Shown: positions 1-10,903 of the stretch, piece after piece
Numbering within the stretch: the stretch's first letter is position 1
How the letters are laid out: every line of letters begins with the position of its first letter
DNA from: Sternotherus odoratus
Lineage: Eukaryota; Chordata; Testudines; Kinosternidae
Assembly: GCA_032164245.1 (NCBI GenBank)
Contig: JAVMKO010000003.1
Coordinates: 9,620,651-9,684,650 of the forward strand
Direction: 5' to 3'
Length of the DNA: 64,000 bases
The notes under the pieces: generated by a model
Seen by the model: only the letters and a program-made list of their open reading frames with translations
Told to the model about the DNA's origin: nothing
The model's database searches: none
Program-made: the position numbers and the translations under genes

Positions 1-785
1 TCATCCAGAAAACCAAAAAATCAGTTAATCACACCACTCTGCTTTTGAGCTCTGTATGCTTATTTATTATTCTTTTTTTTTAGGCTCTTCTGCCTTGTCA
101 TTTTAAGTGTGAGCTCTTCAGGACTGGTATTGCCAGCACAATGGAGCACTTATTCTAATTGAGTGGCATTGTAATAGTAGTAATTGTTATGAGAGAGAGA
201 GTAGTAATTGTTATGAGAGAGAGAGAGAGGTTAAGGACCTGATTCTGACCTAATTTACGTTGATTTTACCCCGAGTAACTTAGTCAATGGACCTGTCTTG
301 ACATCATTCTGGCAATGTAAAGGAGCCTTAAAGTGCGTATAAATGTAATTTGCACTGCCAGAGAGGTGAAAGGGGCCTTAGTGTAAATGAAAAGAATCTG
401 GCAATGCAATTAGACCTGACTTACACATTATACAAGTATAAGTGAAAGGAAAGTCAGTCTTCAATTTTTAAAGTATGAAACTGTTAAACTAAAGTATTGT
501 GTTTCATGTTCCCCTTTAAATATAACACTGTCTTCAGTCTCTTCCATCCCTTTTATGGCAGATGCACATTGTTGTGAAGCTGCACACAGACATCTACTGC
601 AGCTAAAGATAAAAAAAAAAACATCACACCAAAAAAAATAGAATATGAGGTTCACAATAAAAAACAAAATAAAATTTCATTGTTCTAAAGATCAATTTGC
701 TAACAAAAAAGTCTTTACAAAAGAAATGTATATTATTCTGTTTTACAGCTTCAAATACTTCAGACAATTATCATTGATCCCTCAT

Positions 786-786
<1 letters not shown>

Positions 787-880
<94 letters not shown>

Positions 881-881
881 A
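787..881 (+). repeat. (GAAA)n microsatellite
   Basis: About 24 uninterrupted GAAA units; purine-only strand. Creates a Lys/Glu/Arg repeat in a chance ORF. Confidence 0.99.
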
Positions 882-2624
882 TCAGATACAACAGTGAGAG
901 GGGAACTGATACCTAGAGATGTTGAAGGAAGAAAATCAGATAGCTAAAGATGATGAAGGAAGAATATCCAAAATAGAACCGAAATGGCTGATTCTCTCTT
1001 TGTGACATATTTTCTCTCTCAGCCTTGCATATTTGCATTAAAGTGATTGTGAATAATGTACATTTGACCAGTGCTGTCTGCGGAACTAATGCCTATTAAA
1101 GTGATGGGAAGTAGCATATGTTGTGCCTAGGGCAGAGAAAGTCCAATCACCCCCACTGTGTGAGTCTCCAACTAAAATGCAGGACAGCCTGGGTTTTATC
1201 CTAAATGAACCCAGCAGGAAGAAACAGGGCATAGTCCCTCATTCTACACTGAAGCTTCTAAACTAAGGTTATAAGAGTTAGTTTCAGAAAAGGGAACTGT
1301 AACATCCATCATTTAATTTATACTTGGTGCTAATGTTGCCTTTATCTTATACCTGCTCCATAAATACAAGGGAAACCATTAATGCAGAGAAAGGGGATAC
1401 ATGTATTCAGTTGTTTCAAGAATCAAGATGCATTCGCTTTATTGCCACCAAAGCAAAAACCCTCCTCTGCTCCAGTTATTCCTTCATATTTTCTGCCAGT
1501 GCACAATTTTGTCAGTAATTGCAAAACGATTTGGGTTTGTGGTTTCACTTTTATGTTCCTGCACTGTACTAGAAATGTTCTGCTATTTGAACAGTTTGGA
1601 AAGCTTTTTGAATTCTATTACATAATCTCTCTAACAACCTCCAGCATCAAGTTCAGATCCAAAACAGCCTTTCTTCTACCTGTGTGAACTTGATAGCTGA
1701 GGAAAAAAAAGGCAATTATAAAAATGTATGAGAATAACAAATTCAGCTGAACTAAGGAAATAAAAGTTGCCGAATTGTCATGTTTAGATCTGTAGCGATG
1801 CCTTTTGCCTCATTAACTGCAGCATTACAAAGGAGAAAAAAAGTGCTGGGCCTATTTTTTTTTAATACCACATCCGTCCCACAATTTATTTCTATCACCA
1901 GTGAAATAAAACTTACCTTAAATAGAAGCACATCAATTTGTGATGTAGAAAAACATACTCTCCCAGTAGGTCAGGAGTAACTCCATTGAAGTCAATGGGC
2001 CAGAATCTGATCACACTTTAAAAGGTGTAAATCAAGAGACACGCCACTGACTTTAAATCAGTGCTTTGAGGGGGAGACTAGACGCCTTTATTAGGTATAT
2101 TGTAGCTAAGCTGAAAATTTAGGATCTTGAATCCAATATGTTAACTGCCCCATATTTTGGAGTGGGAATTGCATATCTGAGGTTTTCAATTATCCCTCTA
2201 CAGAGCCTGATCCAAGGACAGCTGAAGTAAGTGAGAGTTGGCTCATATAAAGACTAGTTGTAAAATTCAGATATGGGTCTGTAATCTGAAACATAACCCC
2301 ACTCCCAGTTCCAAAATGTTTAAATCTGGAATGATCATTTTTAGTGCACTGACCATATTTAGGCAATATACATTTTTTCCTAGTTATTGCTGATGTTATT
2401 TCACTTTTAAAAGATAATGGGTAGATAGTAAAAAAAATGCTACAAAATAATTGCTACAAGAAGCTAGTCCTATCAGCAGAACTCAGAAATCTGATTATAT
2501 TTCTATTGTTGTTCTTATTGTTGAATAAAAAATATTGGATAGCTTTAAGGGATTGTTTTATATTTTACTTCTCTTTTTTTCTTTCTTTCTTTCCTCTTTT
2601 CAGAAACATTATTATTACCACTAG

Positions 2625-2882
2625 GCTTAGAGTTTGCAACTGAGATTGAGGTCCCATTGTACTGGGCACTCTTCACACATATAGTAAGAGACAATTCCTT
2701 CTCCAAAGAGTTTGTAGTCTAAATAGACAAGAAAAATACCTATCCCCATTTTACAGATAGGTAATTGAGACACAGAGAGATTAATTGACTTGCCCAAGGT
2801 CACACAGGAAATGTGTGGCAGAGCAGAGAATGGAAATCAGAACTCTTGAGTCTCATCCCAATGCATTAACTGCAAGACCATA
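2625..2882 (+). mobile_element. Old MIR/CORE-SINE-like repeat
   Basis: Typical blocks: GTAAGAGACAATTCCTTCTC, AGTCTAAATAGACAAGA, CCCCATTTTACAGATAGGTA, TTGCCCAAGGTCACACAGG and ATTAACTGCAAGACCAT. Common ancient amniote repeat text. Confidence 0.65.
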
Positions 2883-3780
2883 AGCAGGAGGATGAGGGCT
2901 CTATACATAAAATGTCTATTCTCACTTTTACATGCTTGTCCACCACTTCTCACATACCCACACAGAGACTCACACCGGCACACATATTCACACTCTACTT
3001 TTGCCTCTTGGGGTCTTACTGGCTAAAGATGGTATTACACAAGATACAGATAAGGCCAAACATGGAAAGGCGGGTCACAACTAAAGCTATGTGAAACCGA
3101 AATAGTTCTTGAAATCCGCTTTGGTTCATGATCAAAATGCATCCGTCCATCAGCTAGTAGAGGTTGCTCAATTTTTCCCCACACTTGCAAAGAGTCCACA
3201 GAAACCTCTTAACGTGTGGCAAACCAAAAACTGTATCAAACTTTTGTTGTCAAAGTATTTTGAGTTTCAGCCTGATATGCTGGGATAGGTCAAATGATGT
3301 ATATCACATGGTTTATTTCCTACGTCCTGATTGGCTCTATCTATACTATGCAATCAGAAGGATCAGCCTTGCTCAACAGAAGCCAGAAGTGAATGCATTT
3401 CAGTGGAGCTCTTTGGTGCAACGAAAAGTCAATCATATAAAAACTGAACAAACCACATTTCCTTCTACCCCATGTGTGATTCCCTGGATTATCGGTAATT
3501 GGCTCCTTAATTTGTATTTTGCCTAACATAAATCTGTTAATTTTAGATTTTATGTTTTAGATATTCCCCTAAAACAAGAATTCTCTTGTTAATTCAGAAA
3601 TGAAACCTAGACTCCATGTATCCTTGTTAAGGGTGGAGGACAGTCCTATAATTCTTCACAATTATTGGGAATTCTCTCCTGGTTAGTTTCATTTTGCTCC
3701 CATGATATTTACTTCATATCCTTGTTTCACAATGGAAAATGTGTTTCCTGAGTTTAAGAGCCTTTTTTCTATTTGCCTAG

Positions 3781-3890
3781 GTTCATAGAATTTAGGGTCT
3801 GATGGGACTGTTATGCTAATATAGTCTGACAGGCTACATAATACAGGCCATAGAATTTCATCTACAGATTCCTGCATCAAAGACTACAAT
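3781..3890 (-). mobile_element. CR1 LINE 3'-end fragment
   Basis: GTTCATAGAATTTAGGGTCT, GATGGGACTGTTATG, CAGGCCATAGAATTTCA and CCTGCATCAA match the widespread turtle CR1 3'-end pattern seen in reverse complement. No open reading frame remains. Confidence 0.65.
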
Positions 3891-4642
3891 CTATGCTGTG
3901 CCTTGTCCCATAGCTAGCTCTGTTAAAGCAATATACTGGTTTACCCATATGAACAGCTATGGTCCACACCTTGCTCCCAGATTAAGAACCAAATTCAACT
4001 ATGGGAAAAACCAGTTCATTCAACCCCCCAACTTTTATTCTTCAGGACATGAAAGCCTGTGCACCGATAGACAAAATATCATGAACCACGCGGTGTCACA
4101 CCATGCTTGGAAGGGGTGTCATTGTAACTAGAATATTGTTCAAGCATGAGATCCTGTCCCGAGTGAAGTCAATGGGGCTTTTGCCAGGACCTCATCCCAT
4201 GTATTTTAGTATATATACCGCTTCTTTCCTAAGGAAAGGTACAGACTTTGGGCCAGATCCTTAGTCAGTGAAGGTACATTGATTTACACCATTATGATCT
4301 AGTCTGTGGCCTCTATTTTGCCCCAGGAAATACCATGCTATGTCATTGAAAGGTGGTACACCAGAATAAATGGTGACATTGCCATCAGATTTGCAAGGCT
4401 ACTACGTCAGTCTCAAAATCAGCATCTTCTGCAAAGGTGCCAAATCTGGGTAGGACAATGATTGTGCGTGGTTACCGTTTTTGTGCTGGTATTTTCAATA
4501 TGTGTCCATTAAGATTTATGAGTGGATGTGTGTCCTGAGTCAGCAAAGACGTTACAAGCAGCTACCACTGAACAAAGCTGTTTATTGTTATCACTGATAG
4601 CCACACATATAACCAGTCCAAAACTGGATCATTCCTCTAAGG

Positions 4643-5245
4643 CAGGGGTCTCAAACTCAAATGACCATGAGGGCCGCATGAGGACTAGTGCACTGGCACG
4701 AGGGCCGCACCACTGACACACACCCTGCCCTCGCTGCCTCGGCTCCTCCCCCACTCCACCCCTTCCATGAGGACTAGTGCACTGGCCCGAGGGCCGCACC
4801 ACTGACACACACCCTGCCCTCGCTGCCTCGGATCCTCCCCCACTCCACCCCTTCCATGAGGACTAGTGTACTGGCCCGAGGGCCGCACCACTGACACACA
4901 CCCTGCCCTCGCTGCCCCGGCTCCGCCCCCACTCCACCCCTTCCAAGAGGTCCCACCCCTGCCCCACCTCCTCCTCTGAGCACGCAGCTCCCCATTCCCT
5001 CCTGGAAAGCACTAGGCACCACCAACAGCTGTTTGGCAAACAAAGCAAGAGCAATATAGGAAGTCCAGAGCTAGAAACACGCGCGGCCCAGCCAGGCAGC
5101 AGAGAAGCCTCCACTTCTGGCCCCTCCATCCTGCAAACTGCTATGGGGAGACCGGGGGGGGGGGGGCGCCAGGAAGCTTGGCGGGCCGCAGGGAAGGGCT
5201 TGGCGGGCCGCATGTGGCCCCCGGGCCGCATGTTTGAGACCCCTG
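4643..5245. mobile_element. hAT-type non-autonomous DNA transposon with internal tandem repeats
   Basis: 603 bp bounded by inverted ends CAGGGGTCTCAAAC and GTTTGAGACCCCTG. It is flanked by a perfect 8-bp target-site duplication CTCTAAGG (4635-4642 and 5246-5253), which is the hAT signature. The interior holds three copies of an 89-bp unit (4678-4944) and GGCCGC-rich segments. No transposase reading frame is present; minus-strand ORFs of 70 to 133 codons here are repeat artefacts. Confidence 0.9.
4678..4944. repeat. 89-bp minisatellite, three units, inside the hAT element
   Basis: Units start at 4678, 4767 and 4856 with ATGAGGACTAGTG. They differ at only a few positions (for example GGCACG/GGCCCG, GCACTGG/GTACTGG, CTCGGCT/CTCGGAT). 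The high identity suggests recent expansion. Confidence 0.92.
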
Positions 5246-5253
5246 CTCTAAGG

Positions 5254-7092
5254 GAACCACACATTTAGCTATCATTCAAAATCTTCATCCTGATCACTAA
5301 CTTCCTATTTTGCCAATAGGGCTGGTAGAACTTTTCGTTGTGGTAGAAGCATTTGCCATTATTCATCACACCAGTTCGCTCTCCCCTTCAGTTTTTTTTA
5401 TTGTAGCACAATATCCAAAACCCGTGAATCTTGCAGTCCTAGCAGCTAAGTCTGTAACATTTTGATTAGAGAAAATCAGAGCTAATCATTCAAGAAAGGA
5501 AAAACAATGAAATGGAAAGACGCATTTCGATTAGAAGCAAAAATAAATTGCTTCAAAGGAGACCTTTGGTTAAGTGAAATGAATATTGGGAAAACCAAGG
5601 CTTTAGTGGTGATCCAGTAATCCCCCTTGTCAAATCAGAAAACATCAATGAATTGATTACATTGTTACAATTGAATTTATTAATTACACTTATTTCTTCT
5701 TATATATTTAACCGGCTTAGCCTGTAGCCAATATCAACTTTGTGAACAAATGTACACAAACGACCTAGACGTACGTGAAAGGCTTTGCATCCCACTATAA
5801 ATGCCTAAAGCATCTAACCTCCCAGGCAAATATATATTAATTTTAACCATAGGTGCTGGAATTAAGGCTATGGGGGAGAGCAGGCTGCAACATTTCCTGC
5901 ATTGAAGTGGTTTCCATTATATCCCGGGTTTACAGTTTGGTTGAATGGCTCTTATCACCCCCACTATACAAATTGTTCCAGCAGCCCTGATTTCAACTAT
6001 TTATTTATTTATTTATTTTAGGGTTTTGTGTGGCCACCCATCATCACTGTATCTGAGCCCCTTCTACTGAGCAACAGAGAAGTCCCTAGTGAACTTTGTG
6101 GCATCTCTGGAACTTGTCTTTTTTCAGGGTTAAAGGTTGGCTTGGTGCAATATTATTGGTTTTGACTTTTTAAATGAATACATTAATTCATTTTTGTTGT
6201 TGTTAATAATACCTAGCTCTTGTATAGTGGTCATATCCGTACATTTCAAAATGCTTTACAAAGGAGGTCAATATCATTCTCCTTATTTTACAAATGAGGA
6301 AGTTGAGGCACGGGAAAGTGAAGTGATTTTTCTGAAGTCCACCACTAAACCAATGATGGAGAAAGCAACAGAACCCAGGTCTATGGAGTTCCAAGCCAAT
6401 GCTCTATTCACTTGGCAACGTTGCCTTGCAGAGTTGTGGTAACATACGTCAAGAATTAACCATGTTGTTCTTTGTTAACTTCAGAATAGTTAATCTTTTT
6501 ATTGTCTAACATCCTTGTCACTTCATCTGAACTAAACGTAATTACAGATTGTGCATTGGTCATTGTGATATCTGCTGGGAAGTTGGAAGCCACTTGGGGA
6601 ACAAAATGAACATTTGCAATAGTCTAATGTTACGACATATAGCTCTTTTATAGTTAGTGGAATTATATCAAATTTTTATGCAAGGGACATGTGCTTACTG
6701 TTTTATTTTTCAGCCTATGTTTTTACTCAAAATGTCCCTGATTTTAATATTTTATATCAGATCTATGCAACATCCAGAGGACATACACATTTCTAACTTT
6801 TGGTTAATCGTATTTGAGCAGATTTTGAAGTGTGATTTGCTTCCTGCAAACTGTTTTGATTCACCACGCATATCATGTTGCCTTGTGGCTCCTTTCCAGC
6901 AAAAGACAGACACATTAGGAAACTGACTCCAGTCACTACCGAATTTCAGTTCCCTCATCTGGGATTCATTTTCAGTCTTTTCACCTGATCTGTGTTTATG
7001 CCCTTTGGAAGCTGAATCCAGATAGGCTGTAACACTGAAAGCTTGTGCTGGGCAGACATTATACTCATCCTCCCCTCTTGGCAGTAAGGCAG
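5254..7092. other. Intergenic, no gene seen
   Basis: Unique AT-rich sequence with an (ATTT)n run at 5999-6019 and the MIR-like element at 6190. ORFs of 63 to 101 codons are chance. Confidence 0.7.
6190..6432 (+). mobile_element. Old MIR-like SINE
   Basis: AATAATACCTAGCTCTTGTA, CAAAATGCTTTACAAAGGAG, TTACAAATGAGGAAGTTGAG and AACCCAGGTCTATGGAG follow the MIR-type order. An overlapping ORF of 101 codons is not a gene. Confidence 0.7.
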
Positions 7093-7655
7093 TGTGACAG
7101 GCTGGACCCCACGCCCTCCTTCACATTGAGGGAAGCGGCAAATTTCATGATATATCTTTGGGTCTGTACTCCAAGGGAGGTGGAAATCTGAGTGCTGGAG
7201 CAAGTCCCTTAAACTGAGTCTTCCTAGAGCTCATCTGCAGTTGGGTGTGGCCCTGTCTGTGTGTGTGTAAGAGCTGGTCTACAGTAGTGGGAGGGATCGG
7301 CCAAAGATACACAACTTCAGCTACGTGAATAACGTAGCTGAAGCAGGCGTATTTTCAGCCAACTTACCTGCCGTCCTCATAGCCACACTCCCCCGTCGAC
7401 TCCAGCTTGCGCCTCTCAGCGAGCTGGAGTTCTGGAGTCGACGGGGGTGCCATTGGTGATTGAGTTATTGTGTCTTAACAAGACATGATAAATCGATCAC
7501 CAAAAGATCGATTGCTACCTGCCAATCTGGTGGGTAGTGAAGACATACCCTTAGAGGAGGTTCTAAGAGCCTGGCTCAGCATGACAGGTTAAAGGGGGCC
7601 CATGCTGGCGGAACAGAGAGATTCAGCAGCTTCCTAGAGGGTCCAACCCATCACA
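7093..7655. mobile_element. LTR-like or TIR-bounded element interrupted by a MITE
   Basis: Begins TGTGACAGGCTGGACCC and ends GGGTCCAACCCATCACA, so it has TG...CA ends and a 17-bp imperfect terminal inverted repeat. Flanked by GGCAG (7088-7092) and GGTAG (7656-7660), a near-perfect 5-bp duplication as for a solo retroviral LTR. Without the inserted MITE it is about 280 bp. No coding sequence. It could instead be a short DNA element. Confidence 0.55.
7268..7553. mobile_element. hAT-like MITE nested in the LTR-like element
   Basis: Ends TAAGAGCTGGTCTACA and GAAGACATACCCTTA form an imperfect inverted repeat of a type common in turtle DNA. The interior contains a near-palindrome: CCCCCGTCGACTCCAGC (about 7390-7406), repeated inverted as GGAGTCGACGGGGG (about 7433-7446), and AAATCGATC arms near 7490-7515. 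Because it interrupts the surrounding element it inserted later. Confidence 0.7.
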
Positions 7656-8054
7656 GGTAGAACAAGATGGATGAGGTGCAAATTGAAACACAATTCTAAT
7701 TCCCTAGTATAAGTTTAGGCCAATCCTGCTCACTGACACAGGAAGAACATTATTATTCTTTGAAGAACGCAGCGTAAGAGGCCAATTTAATAGCCATGAA
7801 TACCAAAGGGTGGAAATATTTATGCATAACTCACTGTTTCTAGTTCCAAAACTTCACAGGGGCATATATTTTTACTTCCACATGACCACATCCTGATTGC
7901 TAACTCTTAAAAAGAGCGCATACAAAATGTTTCAGCATTGAAGCAAGAAGCACAGTCCCCCATGGTCATGAGTCCGAGCACTCTGCGTAGCTAGAGCTAA
8001 ATGAAGAGACCCATTGACAATGCTGCATACTCTTTGAGGGGTTTGCTAGAGAGG

Positions 8055-8270
8055 TATGATCTAGTCGAAGAAGCACGGGACCACGAACCCATGCACTTCT
8101 GAATTCCAGTCTTGATGCTGACTTCCTTGGTGGCTTTGGGCAAATAACTTAGCACCTCATTAGTAAGCCTCATTTTCCCATCTGTAAACCTTACATACTA
8201 AAACCATGTTGTGGAATGTTGTGAGGCTTACTCAGAGATTACTGGAAGCGTTATACAAGGATCCCATTCA
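8055..8270 (+). mobile_element. Old MIR SINE
   Basis: GGCAAATAACTTAGCACCTC, TTTTCCCATCTGTAAACC and TTGTGAGGCTTACTCAGAG mark the MIR core and tail. Confidence 0.6.
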
Positions 8271-8382
8271 TTTCAGTTAGAATTTTCTGTGCTCAATCCT
8301 ACTGATGAGCAAGTCCATAGTGATATGACTCAATAGAAGCAAAAGCAATCATGAAGCAGGAGTCAACCATTCCCTCATTAAT

Positions 8383-8520
8383 CATAGACTCATAGATGAT
8401 ACCCCCTAGGAGCAGAACCTCCTGGGTTTTCTAGCCTGTACTCTTACCCATATCCTCTACATGAACCCCATAAAAGTATTACCCAATCTACTCTTGAATA
8501 TCTTTATTGGAAAGGATTGG
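8383..8520 (-). mobile_element. Probable CR1 LINE 3'-end fragment
   Basis: Starts AATCATAGACTCATAGATGA and carries degenerate CR1-like text (CAGAACCTCCTGGG, CCCAATCTACTCTTGAATAT). Diverged, so the family is less certain than for the copy at 39213. Confidence 0.45.
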
Positions 8521-9169
8521 CCACCAATGAAGATACAACAGAAAACAGATGAACCTTTGTCTGTTTTAACACCTAAACTCAAACCAGAGCTTTATCGAGA
8601 TTTTGAAATGGTCTTTTACTTTGGGTTGTAAGCTGGGACAGGAACTGAAAATGCTAAAGTATCACAAATAGGATGGAGCTTGTGTCTTTCGCCAACAGAA
8701 GTTTGTCCACTAAAAGATCTTATCTCACCCACCTTATCTTTCTCGTTCCCTGAGACCCACATGGCTACAACAACATTGCAAACAAAGTTTCACAAGGCCG
8801 ACAGCTCCCCTGGCAGGATGAGAACCCGATGTGCCAGAACTCTCAGGAAGGAGGCTCTTCCCTTGGGAATTCCAGCCCATTTTTGTGGACTCCAGGGATG
8901 AGATTTCAAAAACAAAACTTGAGACATCCAGAATGGCTGAGTCATGTTGAAAATGTAGGCCTAAATCCATATTTAAATACCTTACGCTAGTATTTTCAGA
9001 GACCTAAAGGAGTGAGGTGCTCAACTTTCTTAGAAAGATTATGTGCCTATAGGCTCTTCCCTAAACAAGTGGTCTGATTTTCAAAAGTGGTGAGCACCCA
9101 GCTGCTTCCATGGACATCAGTGTGAATTTAGTGGTGTTCAGTAGCTTTGAAAATCAAGCCATCATTCAA

Positions 9170-9290
9170 GGGAGGGTGGTCCAGTGATTAGGCACAACCC
9201 AGCATACAGTTCTCTGCTCTGTTGTGACTTTGGGCAAGTTCCTCTCATTTTACAAATGGGTAAACTGAGTCAAGGAATGGCTGGGAACTT
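9170..9290 (+). mobile_element. Partial MIR SINE
   Basis: TGACTTTGGGCAAGTTCCTC followed by CATTTTACAAATGGGTAAAC; short MIR core remnant. Confidence 0.5.
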
Positions 9291-9480
9291 TCCCGTGGCC
9301 GCTGAATGAGCTGGTGGAAAAGCTGGGAGCTCACTGTTCTGTGCTTTACGTACAAGAACACACTTACAATAACCTGCCAAAATAAAGAAATCATGTGTAC
9401 GAATTGTGCCTTCCAATCCCATTTGCAGTCATAAATGAAACAATCTTCCCTCGTTCCCCTAACAGACATTACCTTGTGTA

Positions 9481-9931
9481 CAGTAAAACCTCGATTTAAC
9501 GGACTAATTCGGGCGAGGGGGTGTCCGTTAAATCAAAAAGTCCGTTATTTAATAAAAAAAATCAAACGAGCTGTCAAAGCAGCAGCCCACCCGCCACAGG
9601 GTCGGGGCGGCAGCTCTGCAATCCGCCCGCTGCCGGGACCCGGGCGGCAGCCGGGAACCGGCAGCCAGCCTGCCCGTGTCACTGCTGCTGGGACCCGGGC
9701 GGCAGTCAGGAGCCGGCAGCCAGCTCGCCCGCTGGTGGGACCCGGGCGGGAGCCAGGAGCCAGCCTGCCTGCTGCCGGGACCGGGGCAGCATCCGGGAGC
9801 CAGCAGACGGCCGCCAGGGAAGGGGACCGGGGCCGCAGCAGGGAGGGGTCGCGGTCTGATATGGATCAGAAATTTTGTCCATTGCATCCGAAGTCCGTTA
9901 AATCGAGGTCCGTTAAATCGAGGTTTTACTG
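9481..9931. mobile_element. pogo/Tigger-like MITE with GC-rich core
   Basis: Perfect-looking terminal inverted repeats CAGTAAAACCTCGATTTAAC and GTTAAATCGAGGTTTTACTG, flanked by TA on both sides (9479-9480, 9932-9933), the target duplication of Tc1/mariner-pogo elements. The subterminal GTCCGTTAAATC motif recurs on both sides. The 451-bp element has no transposase; its middle is a degenerate GC-rich repeat built around GGGACCCGGGCGG that opens spurious ORFs in several frames. Confidence 0.88.
9600..9860. repeat. GC-rich degenerate tandem repeat inside the pogo-like MITE
   Basis: GGGACCCGGGCGG recurs near 9644, 9690 and 9738, with a diverged copy near 9778, in units of roughly 40 to 55 bases with CAGCCAGCCTG spacers. 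Confidence 0.75.
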
Positions 9932-10157
9932 TAATAGAGGAGAACATAGGATGGCACAACACAGCATAGACTCTTCCAAGAACTGAATTACAGTACTCTT
10001 GGGTTCTCCTACAGCGCTGTGGAGTTTATGATACTGAAACTGATCATCTACACAATCCGGGTTCATGGATTCAGAGTTCACTGTCATGGTCTGATGCTGG
10101 GAGATCCTTGGTACTCACAAACTCCATGAAAGCCAACAGGAGAGGCAGATTCTTAAG

Positions 10158-10300
10158 TCCCAATTCAGCAAGGATTTAAACATGTACATAACTTTAAGTG
10201 TATGAGTAATCCCACTGATGTCATTGGGGCTGCTCACATGCTTAAATTTACTCATATGATAAGTAAGTACTCTGCTGAATCAATGCTTTACAGCCTGGTC
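10158..10300. repeat. Degenerate palindromic MITE-like repeat
   Basis: The left half (ATTCAGCAAGGATTTAAACA .. AGTAATCCCACTGATGTCA) is roughly mirrored by the right half (TTGGGGCTGCTCACATGC .. CTGCTGAATCAATGC). Common old reptile fold-back repeat; similar GTCAATGGG-type pieces lie near 1981-2001, 4151-4180 and 42670-42700. Confidence 0.5.
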
Positions 10301-10344
10301 CAACGACTGCTGAAGTTTATTGGAGTATCTTGTTCCTTCAATAA

Positions 10345-10590
10345 ATGTAGGAGAAGAATTGTCTAATGGTTAGAAACTAGTTTAGAACTTGGGTTCAATT
10401 CCCTACTCTGCCACAGATTTCCTGTGTTACATTGGGCAAGTCACTTATTTCTCTGTGGAAATATAGATGACAGCACATCTCTACCTCACAGGGGTGTGGA
10501 GAGACTAAATATGTTCAAGATTGCAAGGTGCTTAGATACTAGTGATGGGAACCATGAAAGTAGATTAGATCAGCCCCTTTATTATTGGTT
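10345..10590 (+). mobile_element. MIR SINE
   Basis: TAATGGTTAGAAACTAG, GGTTCAATTCCCTACTCTGC, TTGGGCAAGTCACTTATTTC, CTACCTCACAGGGGTGTGG and AAGGTGCTTAGATAC follow the MIR consensus order from head to tail. Confidence 0.7.
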
Positions 10591-10848
10591 CTACCACGCC
10601 ACATACTTCTCAAACATAAATAATTATCTTGATTAACAACAGGAAAATATTAATGTGAGAATTACTAACATAAACTCTCATTTTGGACTCCAATGAATCC
10701 CAGGTTTTTAATGCCGTTTGGATTCAATCATACACCAGACTAACCTGTAAACTAGCACTGGGAAATTGCCATTCCAAAGAGAGCTTTAGCAATACATGCC
10801 AGCAACCTACACTTTGTCCTCAGTTCGAAAGATGTTGGAAGCAATTCA

Positions 10849-10903
10849 AAAACATATGTTAATAAGGATGATAACACATATCATCCTTATTAACATATGT
10901 TTT
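10849..10903. repeat. Perfect 24-bp inverted repeat (hairpin, 7-nt loop)
   Basis: AAAACATATGTTAATAAGGA continues to 10872; its exact reverse complement spans 10880-10903, separated by AACACAT. A mixed TG/TA microsatellite follows at 10903-10951. Confidence 0.95.

Larger units (their letters stand above)
1..4634. other. Intergenic, AT-rich, no gene seen
   Basis: Besides the GAAA array, one MIR-like element and one CR1 fragment, it contains a short tandem duplication of AGTAGTAATTGTTATGAGAG near 175-230 and worn pieces of reptile repeats (228-440, 1970-2060, 4141-4300). The ORFs (up to 120 codons) show no domain. Confidence 0.7.

Noticed and set aside
787..881. CRISPR-like regular repeat
   Set aside because: Pure tetranucleotide microsatellite without spacers; the same holds for the GATA arrays.
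4685..5264. Minus-strand ORFs of 70 to 133 codons with repeated CVSGAAL phrases
   Set aside because: Translations of the 89-bp tandem unit within the hAT element.
9435..9986. 183-codon plus-strand ORF and overlapping ORFs of 97 to 137 codons
   Set aside because: They run through the GC-rich core and the TIRs of the pogo-like MITE; stop codons are rare because of GC content.
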